From Rickettsiales bacterium (GTDB lineage Bacteria > Pseudomonadota > Alphaproteobacteria > Rickettsiales > UBA1997), in contig JAIRWJ010000076.1 of assembly GCA_031269065.1 (NCBI GenBank), positions 1-5,727 on the forward strand: a stretch of DNA of 5,727 nucleotides. The letters are read 5' to 3'. The position numbers were made by a program, and so were the translations under genes. The stretch's first letter is position 1; every line of letters begins with the position of its first letter. This document shows, piece after piece, positions 1 through 5,033 of the stretch. Below the pieces are notes generated by a model, which saw only the letters and a program-made list of their open reading frames with translations, was not told where the DNA came from and did not search any database.

Positions 1-1430
1 CTCTTTGGATCTATCATTATCATTTTGCACTCGCTGGGATGAAATTTATATAGCAATGATAGAATCATCGTATTTATGCAGACAGACTTGCCAGAGCCAG
101 TAGTTCCGGCAATCAAAAGATGTGGGGCTCGGGTTAGATCCATGATAACCGGAGCACCAGCTATGTTCAAGCCTAGCACCACAGGTAGCGCATAATTGCT
201 ATTTCTATAGTCATCTAGCGCCAGAATATCCCTGAGAAAAATTGTATTTCTCTGTCTATTTGGAAGCTCTATACCCACCACATTCTTCTCAGCTATGACG
301 GAAATTCTAGCCGATTCCACCCTCAGATTTCTGGCTATATCATCGGCACAGCCTATTATTCTCGACGACTTTGTACCGGCCGATGGTTCAAATTCATGCA
401 GAGTTATTATTGGTCCGACTTTTATACCAACGATCTTTCCTGTGATTTTATATTCTCTGAGTACCCTCAACAGGTCCCCCGCCTGGAGCTTTAGCTCCTC
501 CTTTGTCAGATCCACAACACTTCCATTGGATGAACCTAATAGCTCCAAAGTCGGTAATTTGTATTTGCCTTCGGAGCTAGACTCTTTTCCTCCGGCAAAA
601 AACGAAAACACTGACATCTTTGGTCTTTTCCTTTTGTCCATCTCTGGCTCTGGACTAGAATTTTCTTCTTTACTAGGAATATCATATTTTTGTTCATCCT
701 TTTTCCCACCAAGGGTCCTTGGTACATCTGTTTGGCCACTCTGTTCTATTTTCTTTCTGCTAGGCACCGGCTCCATAATAAGGGAAGCTTTCCTCTTTCT
801 AAATTTCAGCAGCCGCCAGCTTCCCAAGACCAGCAATTTTACCAGTCTGTGGGGTAATTTGAGAATAAACATAAAAAAACTGCCCGTACTCTTGTATATT
901 TTCCGCATAGTCCTGCGGAACCATTTCGGACTAAAGTTAGTCAAAATATACATAGAAGTCAGCAGAAGAGACACGTAGACAATCAGGAGGGCTTGACTAG
1001 GAACTGCTATAGTAATGTTATTAAGGTAGTAACCCAGAGCGCCACCCCAGGTATCGTACTGCCAGCAGTTCTCCCCCTGAAATAGCTTTGACACAAGGGC
1101 ACAGCAAGAAGTGACAAAGATGACGAAGGCTATAACTTTGACATATATGTTATATCCACCAGACTTCATCCTAAGAAAATTAATGCCTGCCACAACCATA
1201 AGTGCCACCAGAAAAAATGACACAACTCCCAGCAGTTGCACAGCCAGATCAGCCACCTGGGCTCCAGCCGAGTCCATCCAGTTATGAACCACTTGTGAAT
1301 TGGTGACCGTGTTTAGTGATGGATCCAGTTTATCATAGGTCAGAATGGCTATGAGCAAAAAAATCGCAAGAGCAATATGAAATGATCCCAAAACTATATT
1401 TACAACTCTTTCCAAATTTAATTTTAGCAT
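1..1430 (-). CDS. ftsK: DNA translocase FtsK, N-terminal part (gene runs off left edge)
   Basis: FtsK is a membrane-anchored hexameric ATPase that pumps DNA through the closing septum and helps resolve chromosome dimers. The frame is open from 1463 to the window edge. The ATG at 1430 gives 476 residues here; I prefer it because a TATAAT box at 1460-1465 lies just upstream, although no clear Shine-Dalgarno is visible. Four hydrophobic segments lie near residues 9-31, 62-86, 99-117 and 139-166. A charged Lys/Glu/Pro-rich linker spans about 211-285, and the alpha/beta motor begins near 290. Walker A GTTGSGKS is at residues 442-449, preceded by the family signature MDLTRAPHLLIA. Walker B (MIMIDPK) ends at residue 476, where the window stops. 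The missing part should hold the rest of the motor and the gamma domain. The linker is short compared with E. coli, as in other small-genome alphaproteobacteria. Trp codons are TGG and there is no in-frame stop. Confidence 0.96.
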   Translation of the reverse strand, partial: MLKLNLERVVNIVLGSFHIALAIFLLIAILTYDKLDPSLNTVTNSQVVHNWMDSAGAQVADLAVQLLGVVSFFLVALMVVAGINFLRMKSGGYNIYVKVIAFVIFVTSCCALVSKLFQGENCWQYDTWGGALGYYLNNITIAVPSQALLIVYVSLLLTSMYILTNFSPKWFRRTMRKIYKSTGSFFMFILKLPHRLVKLLVLGSWRLLKFRKRKASLIMEPVPSRKKIEQSGQTDVPRTLGGKKDEQKYDIPSKEENSSPEPEMDKRKRPKMSVFSFFAGGKESSSEGKYKLPTLELLGSSNGSVVDLTKEELKLQAGDLLRVLREYKITGKIVGIKVGPIITLHEFEPSAGTKSSRIIGCADDIARNLRVESARISVIAEKNVVGIELPNRQRNTIFLRDILALDDYRNSNYALPVVLGLNIAGAPVIMDLTRAPHLLIAGTTGSGKSVCINTMILSLLYKFHPSECKMIMIDPK

Positions 1431-1459
1431 CCGTAGCAGCAGGTTTTTAACGGCAAACA

Positions 1460-1465
1460 ATTATA
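1460..1465 (-). promoter_or_regulatory. Likely -10 box of the ftsK promoter
   Basis: On the minus strand this reads TATAAT, a perfect sigma-70 -10 hexamer. It would place the transcription start near 1453 and leave a leader of about 23 bases before the ATG at 1430. No good -35 hexamer lies 16-18 bases upstream, and the G/C-rich bases just before the box do not form a TGn extended -10. The assignment therefore rests on the -10 box and its position alone. Confidence 0.4.
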
Positions 1466-1540
1466 GCCCAGTCTACCATAGCCGAATGCTAATAGCAATG
1501 GTTGGAGATCTATCTAGGTGCAGATTAAACATACACCACC

Positions 1541-1573
1541 TCCAGCGTTTCCTCCAAGCTCCGTGGAGCTGGA
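1541..1573. repeat. Inverted repeat / hairpin
   Basis: AGCTC (1557-1561) pairs with GAGCT (1566-1570) around a four-base loop, and CC (1554-1555) pairs with GG (1571-1572) past one bulged A. An alternative pairing joins TCCAGC (1541-1546) to GCTGGA (1568-1573), so two mutually exclusive stems are possible. On the plus strand an A-run, not a T-run, follows, so it does not look like an intrinsic terminator. Confidence 0.5.
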
Positions 1574-1694
1574 AAAATAGAGCCGCCTTGTCATCGTCAT
1601 GTATTATATGGGGGACGCATATAGAAACACCAGATTCTACAGTGAACATATAGCTAGTAAATCTAAATATGTTTCATAGAATCTATAAACTCGA

Positions 1695-1741
1695 GAATCG
1701 GCAATCGCCTAGCTAGACTCAATAGGCGAACCAGAAGATTC
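1695..1741. repeat. Long imperfect inverted repeat with a perfect 7-bp core
   Basis: TCGCCTA (1705-1711) and TAGGCGA (1723-1729) are perfectly complementary around an 11-base loop. The stem extends outward through GG (1700-1701) with CC (1731-1732) and GAATC (1695-1699) with GATTC (1737-1741), giving about 14 pairs with small internal loops. No T-run flanks it on either strand. It could be a structured RNA, a dispersed palindromic element, or chance. Confidence 0.55.
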
Positions 1742-1799
1742 AGCAAAAGTATTGGGATGCCCTATTACAGTCTTCTCCCACTGTTCAATGAACTTTACC

Positions 1800-1844
1800 G
1801 GGGGATAGCGCTGGCATGACTAGCTTATGGATGAGCAATCCCCC
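1800..1844. repeat. Inverted repeat GGGGGAT / ATCCCCC
   Basis: GGGGGAT (1800-1806) and ATCCCCC (1838-1844) are a perfect 7-base inverted repeat separated by 31 bases. The strong G:C arm could close a small RNA domain. The enclosed bases show no recognised RNA family and no T-run follows, so the function is unknown. Confidence 0.5.
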
Positions 1845-1977
1845 ATATATCTTTGGACAAGGAACTATTGTCTTTAACATTTTAATAAATAGCCTGGACG
1901 AACCCCCTGAAAAAGGATGGTGTTTTTCTAAAATTGGATAAATGGAAATAACGATGCATATGAATGCAGGGATTCAG

Positions 1978-2772
1978 CTAGGATCGTGTGTCCGAACGGG
2001 TTTGCCTGGTGCGGGGTCCGTACGGTTGGCAATTCCCTGTGTTCATAGAGCCTTGTCTTTTGATCTCCTGCAATAGAATTTCTCTGAAGATGTCTATCAT
2101 CCTATTTTTTTGTGCTGTACAGTTTTCGGCGAAGGTTCTGCGCAGGAAGTAGTGTGCTATGTCTATGGCACTGGATATGTCCTCTATATCCTCTGAATAA
2201 CTTTTGAATGATTTTGGAATCAGGAATAGCCTCTGTTTATATTTTTCTCCGACTTCTCTGCTGACACAGTTTCCGGTTCTGGGCGAGATATAATATGAAT
2301 CACCGCCTGCACCCTCGGCACAGCAGTAGTCCATACTTAGTCTAATGCCAGAGAAATCCAAGACATTTAACAGAAAATCTATATAATAGGGTAGTGGATT
2401 TACGTGGCTAAATTCTGTCAGGAAGAGCATATTTTGAAACACTCTATATAGGTTTCCTATATTCCCTCTCTCTCAAAGGGTCAGAGCTATGGCTGCTGCA
2501 GAATTGAAAATACTCATGAAGAGACGATTGCAAAACACATTCCCTAGGTAACTCCTTAGCACGCTTATTTCTAGATTTCTGTAGTTATAGCTGTCCACAT
2601 AGTCACATCTGAAATCCAGAAAATCGTAGACCTGGTACGCCGCTGAACCTCTGGCTGTCTTTCCAAATATCTGGATCAGACCGTTGTTTTCGCTGAACAG
2701 TACCATTCTGGAACATCTGTCATTGTACTTCTTCACACTGAGTAAAATTCCTTTATCGCAGATTAGAGACAT
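1978..2772 (-). pseudogene. recO: recO, DNA repair mediator, interrupted by an in-frame TGA
   Basis: RecO loads RecA onto SSB-coated single-stranded DNA together with RecR and anneals complementary strands. The N-terminal part (99 codons from the ATG at 2772) carries the OB-fold pattern: DKGILLSVKKY, then a strand-rich stretch ending LEISVLRSYLG. A TGA at 2473-2475 follows. The same frame then continues to the TAG at 1978-1980 with the expected helical domain, including YYISPRTGNCVSREVG, which matches the family's YVSPRSGRAVS-type motif. No frame change is needed: a single codon interrupts about 264. It falls where relatives usually have Pro or Ser before Glu-Arg, so Ser TCA to TGA is a likely single change. 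The ATG overlaps the pgsA TAA by one base and follows an AAAGAG sequence. The last 25 or so residues look unlike RecO. It may be inactive, read through, split, or a sequencing error. Confidence 0.8.
1990..2037. repeat. GC-rich direct and inverted repeat in the recO tail
   Basis: GTCCGAACGG (1990-1999) and GTCCGTACGG (2016-2025) are direct copies with one difference; the second contains the perfect palindrome CCGTACGG. TTGCC (2002-2006) is complementary to GGCAA (2028-2032), and GGG (1998-2000) to CCC (2035-2037), so the block can fold. It is clearly richer in GC than the neighbouring DNA and encodes the Arg/Thr-rich C-terminal residues of the recO frame, which do not resemble the family. Confidence 0.5.
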
Positions 2773-3407
2773 TATATACTCTTTAGACCAAGTTTTAGGT
2801 ATATGTACCCTGTAATTACTGTAAATAGAGCTGCTATGTTTAGAAATATTATCCCTAGCCCCTCTATGAAACCATTAAAGAATATCCTCAAAAACGGTTC
2901 CACCTCAAAAAAGTTCATCAGAGTCTCGTAGGTGTGGGAGGAATTTTTGCTGGCCAGCAGAAGAGCGGTTATGGCCACCATTTGCAGAGCAGTTTTATAT
3001 TTTGCTAACTTTGTGACCGGCAGCTCGACACTTAAAGAACCTAGAAATTCTCTGAGACCGGAGACCAGAATTTCCCGACAAACTATGATTATAGATGGAA
3101 TAAGTATGAAAATACTATCATTAAAACTGACAATCATAAAGAGAGATACGGTAGTTACAAGTTTATCGGCTATGGGGTCGAAACATCGGCCGAATCTTGT
3201 CTGTACCTTGTACAGTCTGGCAAAATAGCCATCAAAATAGTCTGTTATGCTGGCCAGCATAAACAGTGCGGCTACCACCAGATTAGTTATTTTCCACGGT
3301 ACGTAGAAAGAGACCACTATAACCGGAATCAATATAACCCTTGCAAGGGTTAATAGATTTGGCAATTTTGACATATCCATGGGGCTTGTCTCTGTCACTG
3401 TAACCAT
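2772..3407 (-). CDS. pgsA: CDP-diacylglycerol--glycerol-3-phosphate 3-phosphatidyltransferase
   Basis: PgsA is an inner-membrane enzyme that joins CDP-diacylglycerol and sn-glycerol 3-phosphate to make phosphatidylglycerol phosphate, the committed step to phosphatidylglycerol and cardiolipin. The full CDP-alcohol phosphotransferase motif D-x2-DG-x2-AR-x8-G-x3-D-x3-D is intact: D56, D59, G60, A63, R64, G73, D77 and D81, counting from the ATG at 3407. These Asp residues bind the metal and substrate. Several hydrophobic helices follow, as expected, and the early KLPNLLTLARV matches the family. The length of 211 aa is slightly above the usual 180-200. The frame stays open to a TTG at 3428, but that codon lies upstream of the predicted -10 box. 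ATGs at 3380 or 3374 are nearer the usual family start and equally possible. The TAA overlaps the recO ATG, which suggests translational coupling. Confidence 0.93.
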   Translation of the reverse strand: MVTVTETSPMDMSKLPNLLTLARVILIPVIVVSFYVPWKITNLVVAALFMLASITDYFDGYFARLYKVQTRFGRCFDPIADKLVTTVSLFMIVSFNDSIFILIPSIIIVCREILVSGLREFLGSLSVELPVTKLAKYKTALQMVAITALLLASKNSSHTYETLMNFFEVEPFLRIFFNGFIEGLGIIFLNIAALFTVITGYIYLKLGLKSI

Positions 3408-3413
3408 AGACCT

Positions 3414-3441
3414 ATTGTATCCTAGCAATTTAACAAATCAA
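3414..3441 (-). promoter_or_regulatory. Predicted sigma-70 promoter of pgsA-recO
   Basis: On the minus strand TTGATT (3436-3441) and TACAAT (3414-3419) are separated by 16 bases, matching the -35 and -10 consensus at 4 and 5 of 6 positions. The predicted start falls at about 3407, the A of the first in-frame ATG of pgsA. The mRNA would be leaderless from that ATG or would use the ATG at 3380 or 3374 with a leader of about 27-33 bases. Confidence 0.5.
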
Positions 3442-3476
3442 TGAGAGTATCACTGTTTGTACAAGTTCATAGCCTA

Positions 3477-3701
3477 TTAAACAAACTCATCCTCTTCCTC
3501 TAATAGATCTGGTGTAAAAACCTGTTGGTCTAAAATTATCTGCTGAGTAGAGGTCACTGTGATGAACTTAAACTTGCACTAGCTTTAGTAAAGGTAGAAA
3601 TATGACCTTGGGCTGTTCGGAGAAAATAGATTATCCTTTAGGGTAGAGAACATCTCATCCGGTGCGATGGAAGCGATAGCTCTTGGGAAACAGCAAATCA
3701 T
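3477..3701 (-). pseudogene. Possible decayed reading frame upstream of pgsA
   Basis: One minus-strand frame runs from an ATG at 3701 for 38 codons to a TAA (3583-3585), meets a TAG two codons later, then stays open to a TAA at 3477-3479. The last part ends with a polar, acidic tail (TPDLLEEEDEFV). The bias towards a hydrophilic, acid-ended peptide and the shared frame suggest a relic of a small gene with two stops. However, the whole stretch is only 225 bases and I recognise no family. Chance is a real alternative. If it is real, its direction matches pgsA-recO, but the pgsA promoter lies downstream of it. Confidence 0.25.
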
Positions 3702-3734
3702 TTTTTATTCTTCTGGAAGGGGGCCATATTTTTA

Positions 3735-3763
3735 TTGATTTTTTAATTTTTAGCACATACCAT
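3735..3763 (+). promoter_or_regulatory. Predicted promoter of the tRNA-Ile2 / rpmI-rplT unit
   Basis: TTGATT (3735-3740) and TACCAT (3758-3763) are 17 bases apart, each matching 4 of 6 consensus positions. An AT-rich spacer lies between them and a T-rich tract upstream. Transcription would start near 3770, about seven bases before the mature 5' end of the tRNA, a usual arrangement for a tRNA promoter. Confidence 0.45.
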
Positions 3764-3776
3764 CGCCTCTATGAGC

Positions 3777-3852
3777 GGGACAGTAGCTCAGGGGTTAGAG
3801 CAGGATGCTCATAACGTCTTGGTCGTAGGTTCAAATCCTTCCTGTCCCACCA
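3777..3852 (+). tRNA. tRNA-Ile2 (CAU anticodon, reads AUA); elongator Met is the alternative
   Basis: A 76-base tRNA with encoded CCA. The acceptor stem GGGACAG (3777-3783) pairs with CTGTCCC (3842-3848), the discriminator is A, the D stem is GCTC/GAGC, and the anticodon loop is CTCATAA. CAU can be elongator Met, initiator Met, or Ile2 in which TilS converts C34 to lysidine. The GGG start and the TTGGTCG variable region resemble bacterial tRNA-Ile2 more than elongator Met. The weak first acceptor pair of an initiator is absent. ATA codons are frequent in the window, so such a tRNA is needed. The T stem GTAGG/CCTTC contains one T-T mismatch, and the anticodon stem has two G-T pairs, so the molecule is somewhat weakened. 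It lies 32 bases before rpmI and is probably cotranscribed with it. Confidence 0.85.
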
Positions 3853-3884
3853 GTTAGCAAGTTTAATGTTTAGCTATCAATGAA

Positions 3885-4106
3885 ATGCCGAAATTAAAAA
3901 CGAAGAGTTCCTGCAAAGGAAGATTTAAAATATCCGGTGGCGGTAAACTTTTATTTAAGCACTCTGGGAAGAACCATGGAATGACTAAGAGAAGTAAACA
4001 GCAGATCAGGGACAAGAGGAAACAGGGTATAACCTCCGACGGGGATAGCGGGTTGATTCTGAAGAACTTTTTGGGCTATTTCAAAAAGCTGAGGAAAATA
4101 CTATAG
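3885..4106 (+). CDS. rpmI: 50S ribosomal protein bL35
   Basis: bL35 is a small, very basic protein of the large ribosomal subunit. The start MPKLKTKSSCKGRFKISGGG is the family signature (MPKMKTKSSAKKRFKxTGxG), followed by a KHSGKNHGMTKRSKQQIR region matching the usual KHAxxxHxLxKKxxKxKR. At 73 aa it is several residues longer than the usual 64-66, through an extra hydrophobic-basic C-terminus (FLGYFKKLRKIL). No Shine-Dalgarno precedes the ATG. Another ATG five bases upstream opens only a five-codon frame. rplT follows after nine bases, the conserved rpmI-rplT pair, but infC, which normally precedes rpmI, is replaced by a tRNA gene. Confidence 0.95.
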   Translation: MPKLKTKSSCKGRFKISGGGKLLFKHSGKNHGMTKRSKQQIRDKRKQGITSDGDSGLILKNFLGYFKKLRKIL

Positions 4107-4115
4107 GAAAGTTAT

Positions 4116-4481
4116 ATGACTAGATCTACTAATAATGTGGCCGCAAAAAATAGGAGAAAGACAACTCTGGGGATAACGAAAGGATTCCGAGGAAGGTCTA
4201 AAAACTGTCTGAGAATAGCCAGGGAGAAGGCGTTTAAGGCCATGCAGTACAGCTACAGGGATAGAAGAAATAGAAAAAGAAGCTTCAGAGCTCTATGGAT
4301 TCAAAGAATAAATGCTGCTGTAAGACCATTTGGAATGACCTATTCCATGTTCATTGACAAACTAGGTAAGTCAGGTGTTGTCCTAAACCGGAAGGTTCTG
4401 TCGGAGATGGCAATAGGAAAACCGGATACATTCAAGGAGCTGGTACAGAGTCTTACAAATACGAAGGTTGACATAGCGTAG
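4116..4481 (+). CDS. rplT: 50S ribosomal protein bL20
   Basis: bL20 binds 23S rRNA early in large-subunit assembly; in some bacteria it also represses its own operon. The core QYSYRDRRNRKRSFRALWIQ followed by RINAAVRPFGMTYSMFI is highly diagnostic, and the KGFRGRSKNC segment matches the basic N-terminal extension. The protein is 121 aa, close to the usual 117-119. Its first residues (MTRSTNN) diverge from the common MARVKRGV. An AGGA at 4105-4108, overlapping the rpmI stop, sits seven bases before the ATG and fixes the start. The next gene is not pheS, the common neighbour, but a structured spacer and infA. Confidence 0.96.
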   Translation: MTRSTNNVAAKNRRKTTLGITKGFRGRSKNCLRIAREKAFKAMQYSYRDRRNRKRSFRALWIQRINAAVRPFGMTYSMFIDKLGKSGVVLNRKVLSEMAIGKPDTFKELVQSLTNTKVDIA

Positions 4482-4660
4482 TATGGTGGGTATTACGTTT
4501 CATGCCTACAACAGGGGAGTTTTGGCAAGAAGTATGAGTGATGTCGCTAAGCTGCCTGGTACTTGTTCCCCCTTGCTGGCGGGAAAAACCTCTTCTGGGG
4601 CTGTGGGTGTCGGTGGGAACAGTTTGGCCCGTAACATTATTTCAATAATTGGTGCACAAC
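4482..4660 (+). other. GC-rich structured spacer between rplT and infA, with a doubtful 61-codon frame
   Basis: About 180 bases separate two genes that probably share a transcript. A 61-codon frame opens with an ATG two bases after the rplT stop and ends inside infA (TAA 4666-4668). It lacks a Shine-Dalgarno, and its product, rich in Gly, Ser and Ala (for example AGKTSSGAVGVGG), matches no family I recognise. The stretch is noticeably richer in GC than infA. TGTTCCC (4564-4570) is perfectly complementary to GGGAACA (4615-4621), and the stem can extend through CC (4571-4572) with GG (4612-4613) past a bulged T. A competing hairpin pairs TTCCC with the GGGAA at 4581-4585. This suggests an RNA element, such as an infA leader or a small RNA, rather than a protein, but no known RNA family is recognised. 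Confidence 0.45.
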
Positions 4661-4885
4661 ATGTCTAAGGAAGACGTTATAACGCTGCACGGTATTATCG
4701 TTGAACTTCTACCGAACACAATATTCAGAGTTAGGCTTGTTGACATGGATGACATGATCATAACAGCCCATATATCCGGAAAAATAAGGAAAAATAAAAT
4801 AAGAATATTGAAGGGCGATAAGGTTGAGGTGGAGATGACCCCCTACGATCTTAGTAAAGGAAGGATTTCTAAAAGAGATAGATGA
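4661..4885 (+). CDS. infA: Translation initiation factor IF-1
   Basis: IF-1 is a small OB-fold protein that sits in the ribosomal A site of the 30S subunit and helps IF-2 and IF-3 during initiation. MSKEDVI at the start, LLPNTIFRVRL, TAHISGKIRKNKIRILKGDKV and EMTPYDLSKGRISKR are the family landmarks. I chose the ATG at 4661 over the GTG at 4649 because MSKED is the conserved start; a weak GGTG (4651-4654) precedes it by six bases. At 74 aa it is two longer than E. coli IF-1. The extra two residues fall in the loop after FRVRL, where VDMDDM replaces the usual ENGH. Since infC is not next to rpmI here, infA is the only initiation-factor gene in the window. Confidence 0.95.
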   Translation: MSKEDVITLHGIIVELLPNTIFRVRLVDMDDMIITAHISGKIRKNKIRILKGDKVEVEMTPYDLSKGRISKRDR

Positions 4886-4953
4886 ATATGGGCGTTTTGC
4901 CAACTGTTTTAGGAATGTCAAAATGATGAACTCTATATTTTCGATATAATTTG

Positions 4954-5029
4954 TGGTGCCGTTAGCGGGAATTGAACCCGCGACCTACACATTACCAATG
5001 TGTTGCTCTACCACCTGAGCTATAGCGGC
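4954..5029 (-). tRNA. tRNA-Thr (GGU anticodon)
   Basis: A 76-base tRNA on the minus strand with encoded CCA. The D stem is GCTC/GAGC, the anticodon stem ACACA/TGTGT encloses loop TTGGTAA (anticodon GGU, reading ACC and ACU), and the T stem is GCGGG/CCCGC. The acceptor stem GCCGCTA pairs with TAACGGC except for one C-A mismatch at the fifth pair. It begins four bases after the fabF stop codon and reads in the same direction, so it is probably processed from the fabF transcript. It converges with infA. Confidence 0.95.
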
Positions 5030-5033
5030 ATTG

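Larger units (their letters stand above)
1464..1977. other. Gene-free stretch between recO and ftsK, hairpin-rich
   Basis: About 510 bases without a recognisable gene. All three minus-strand frames are broken by frequent stops. The longest pieces are a 58-codon frame at 1473-1649 (minus) and a 52-codon frame from the ATG at 1498 (plus). These lie antisense to each other and match nothing I know. A minus-strand frame around 1712-1800 reads plausibly protein-like (it starts VKFIEQWEKT) but has no start and soon stops, so it could be a relic of a decayed gene. Three inverted repeats are listed separately. No T-run follows any of them on either strand, so none is a clear intrinsic terminator. The stretch is either a decayed gene or an unrecognised non-coding RNA region. 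Confidence 0.6.

Noticed and set aside
536..739. 67-codon minus-strand frame
   Set aside because: It is in a different frame inside the ftsK linker region, where the ftsK frame itself is continuous.
295..978. Open frame of 227 codons on the plus strand
   Set aside because: It lies wholly antisense to ftsK, whose frame carries TM segments and Walker A and B motifs. The plus-strand product resembles nothing known, so it is a shadow frame.
1473..1656. Overlapping 58-codon minus and 52-codon plus frames in the gap upstream of ftsK
   Set aside because: They are antisense to each other, have no Shine-Dalgarno or family resemblance, and the minus frame overlaps the likely ftsK -10 box.
2473..2475. 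UGA read as Trp or selenocysteine
   Set aside because: Other genes here use TGG for Trp and have no internal TGA, the family does not have Trp at this site, and RecO is not a selenoprotein.
2932..3228. 98-codon plus-strand frame
   Set aside because: It is antisense to pgsA, which has the complete CDP-alcohol phosphotransferase motif.
3441..3720. Mobile element or insertion-sequence remnant between pgsA and tRNA-Ile2
   Set aside because: No terminal inverted repeats, target duplications or transposase-like residues are visible.
4482..4660. Known small RNAs (SRP RNA, tmRNA, RNase P RNA, 6S RNA) in the rplT-infA spacer or the other gaps
   Set aside because: The conserved core motifs of SRP RNA, tmRNA and RNase P RNA were looked for by eye on both strands and not seen. 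6S RNA has too little conserved sequence to exclude this way.
4709..4921. 70-codon minus-strand frame
   Set aside because: It is antisense to infA, whose conserved product accounts for the sequence.
4934..4952. Possible bidirectional terminator between infA and tRNA-Thr (TATAT / ATATA hairpin)
   Set aside because: The stem is five A-T pairs with no G-C pair and only short T-runs, too weak to call a terminator, although its convergent position is suggestive.
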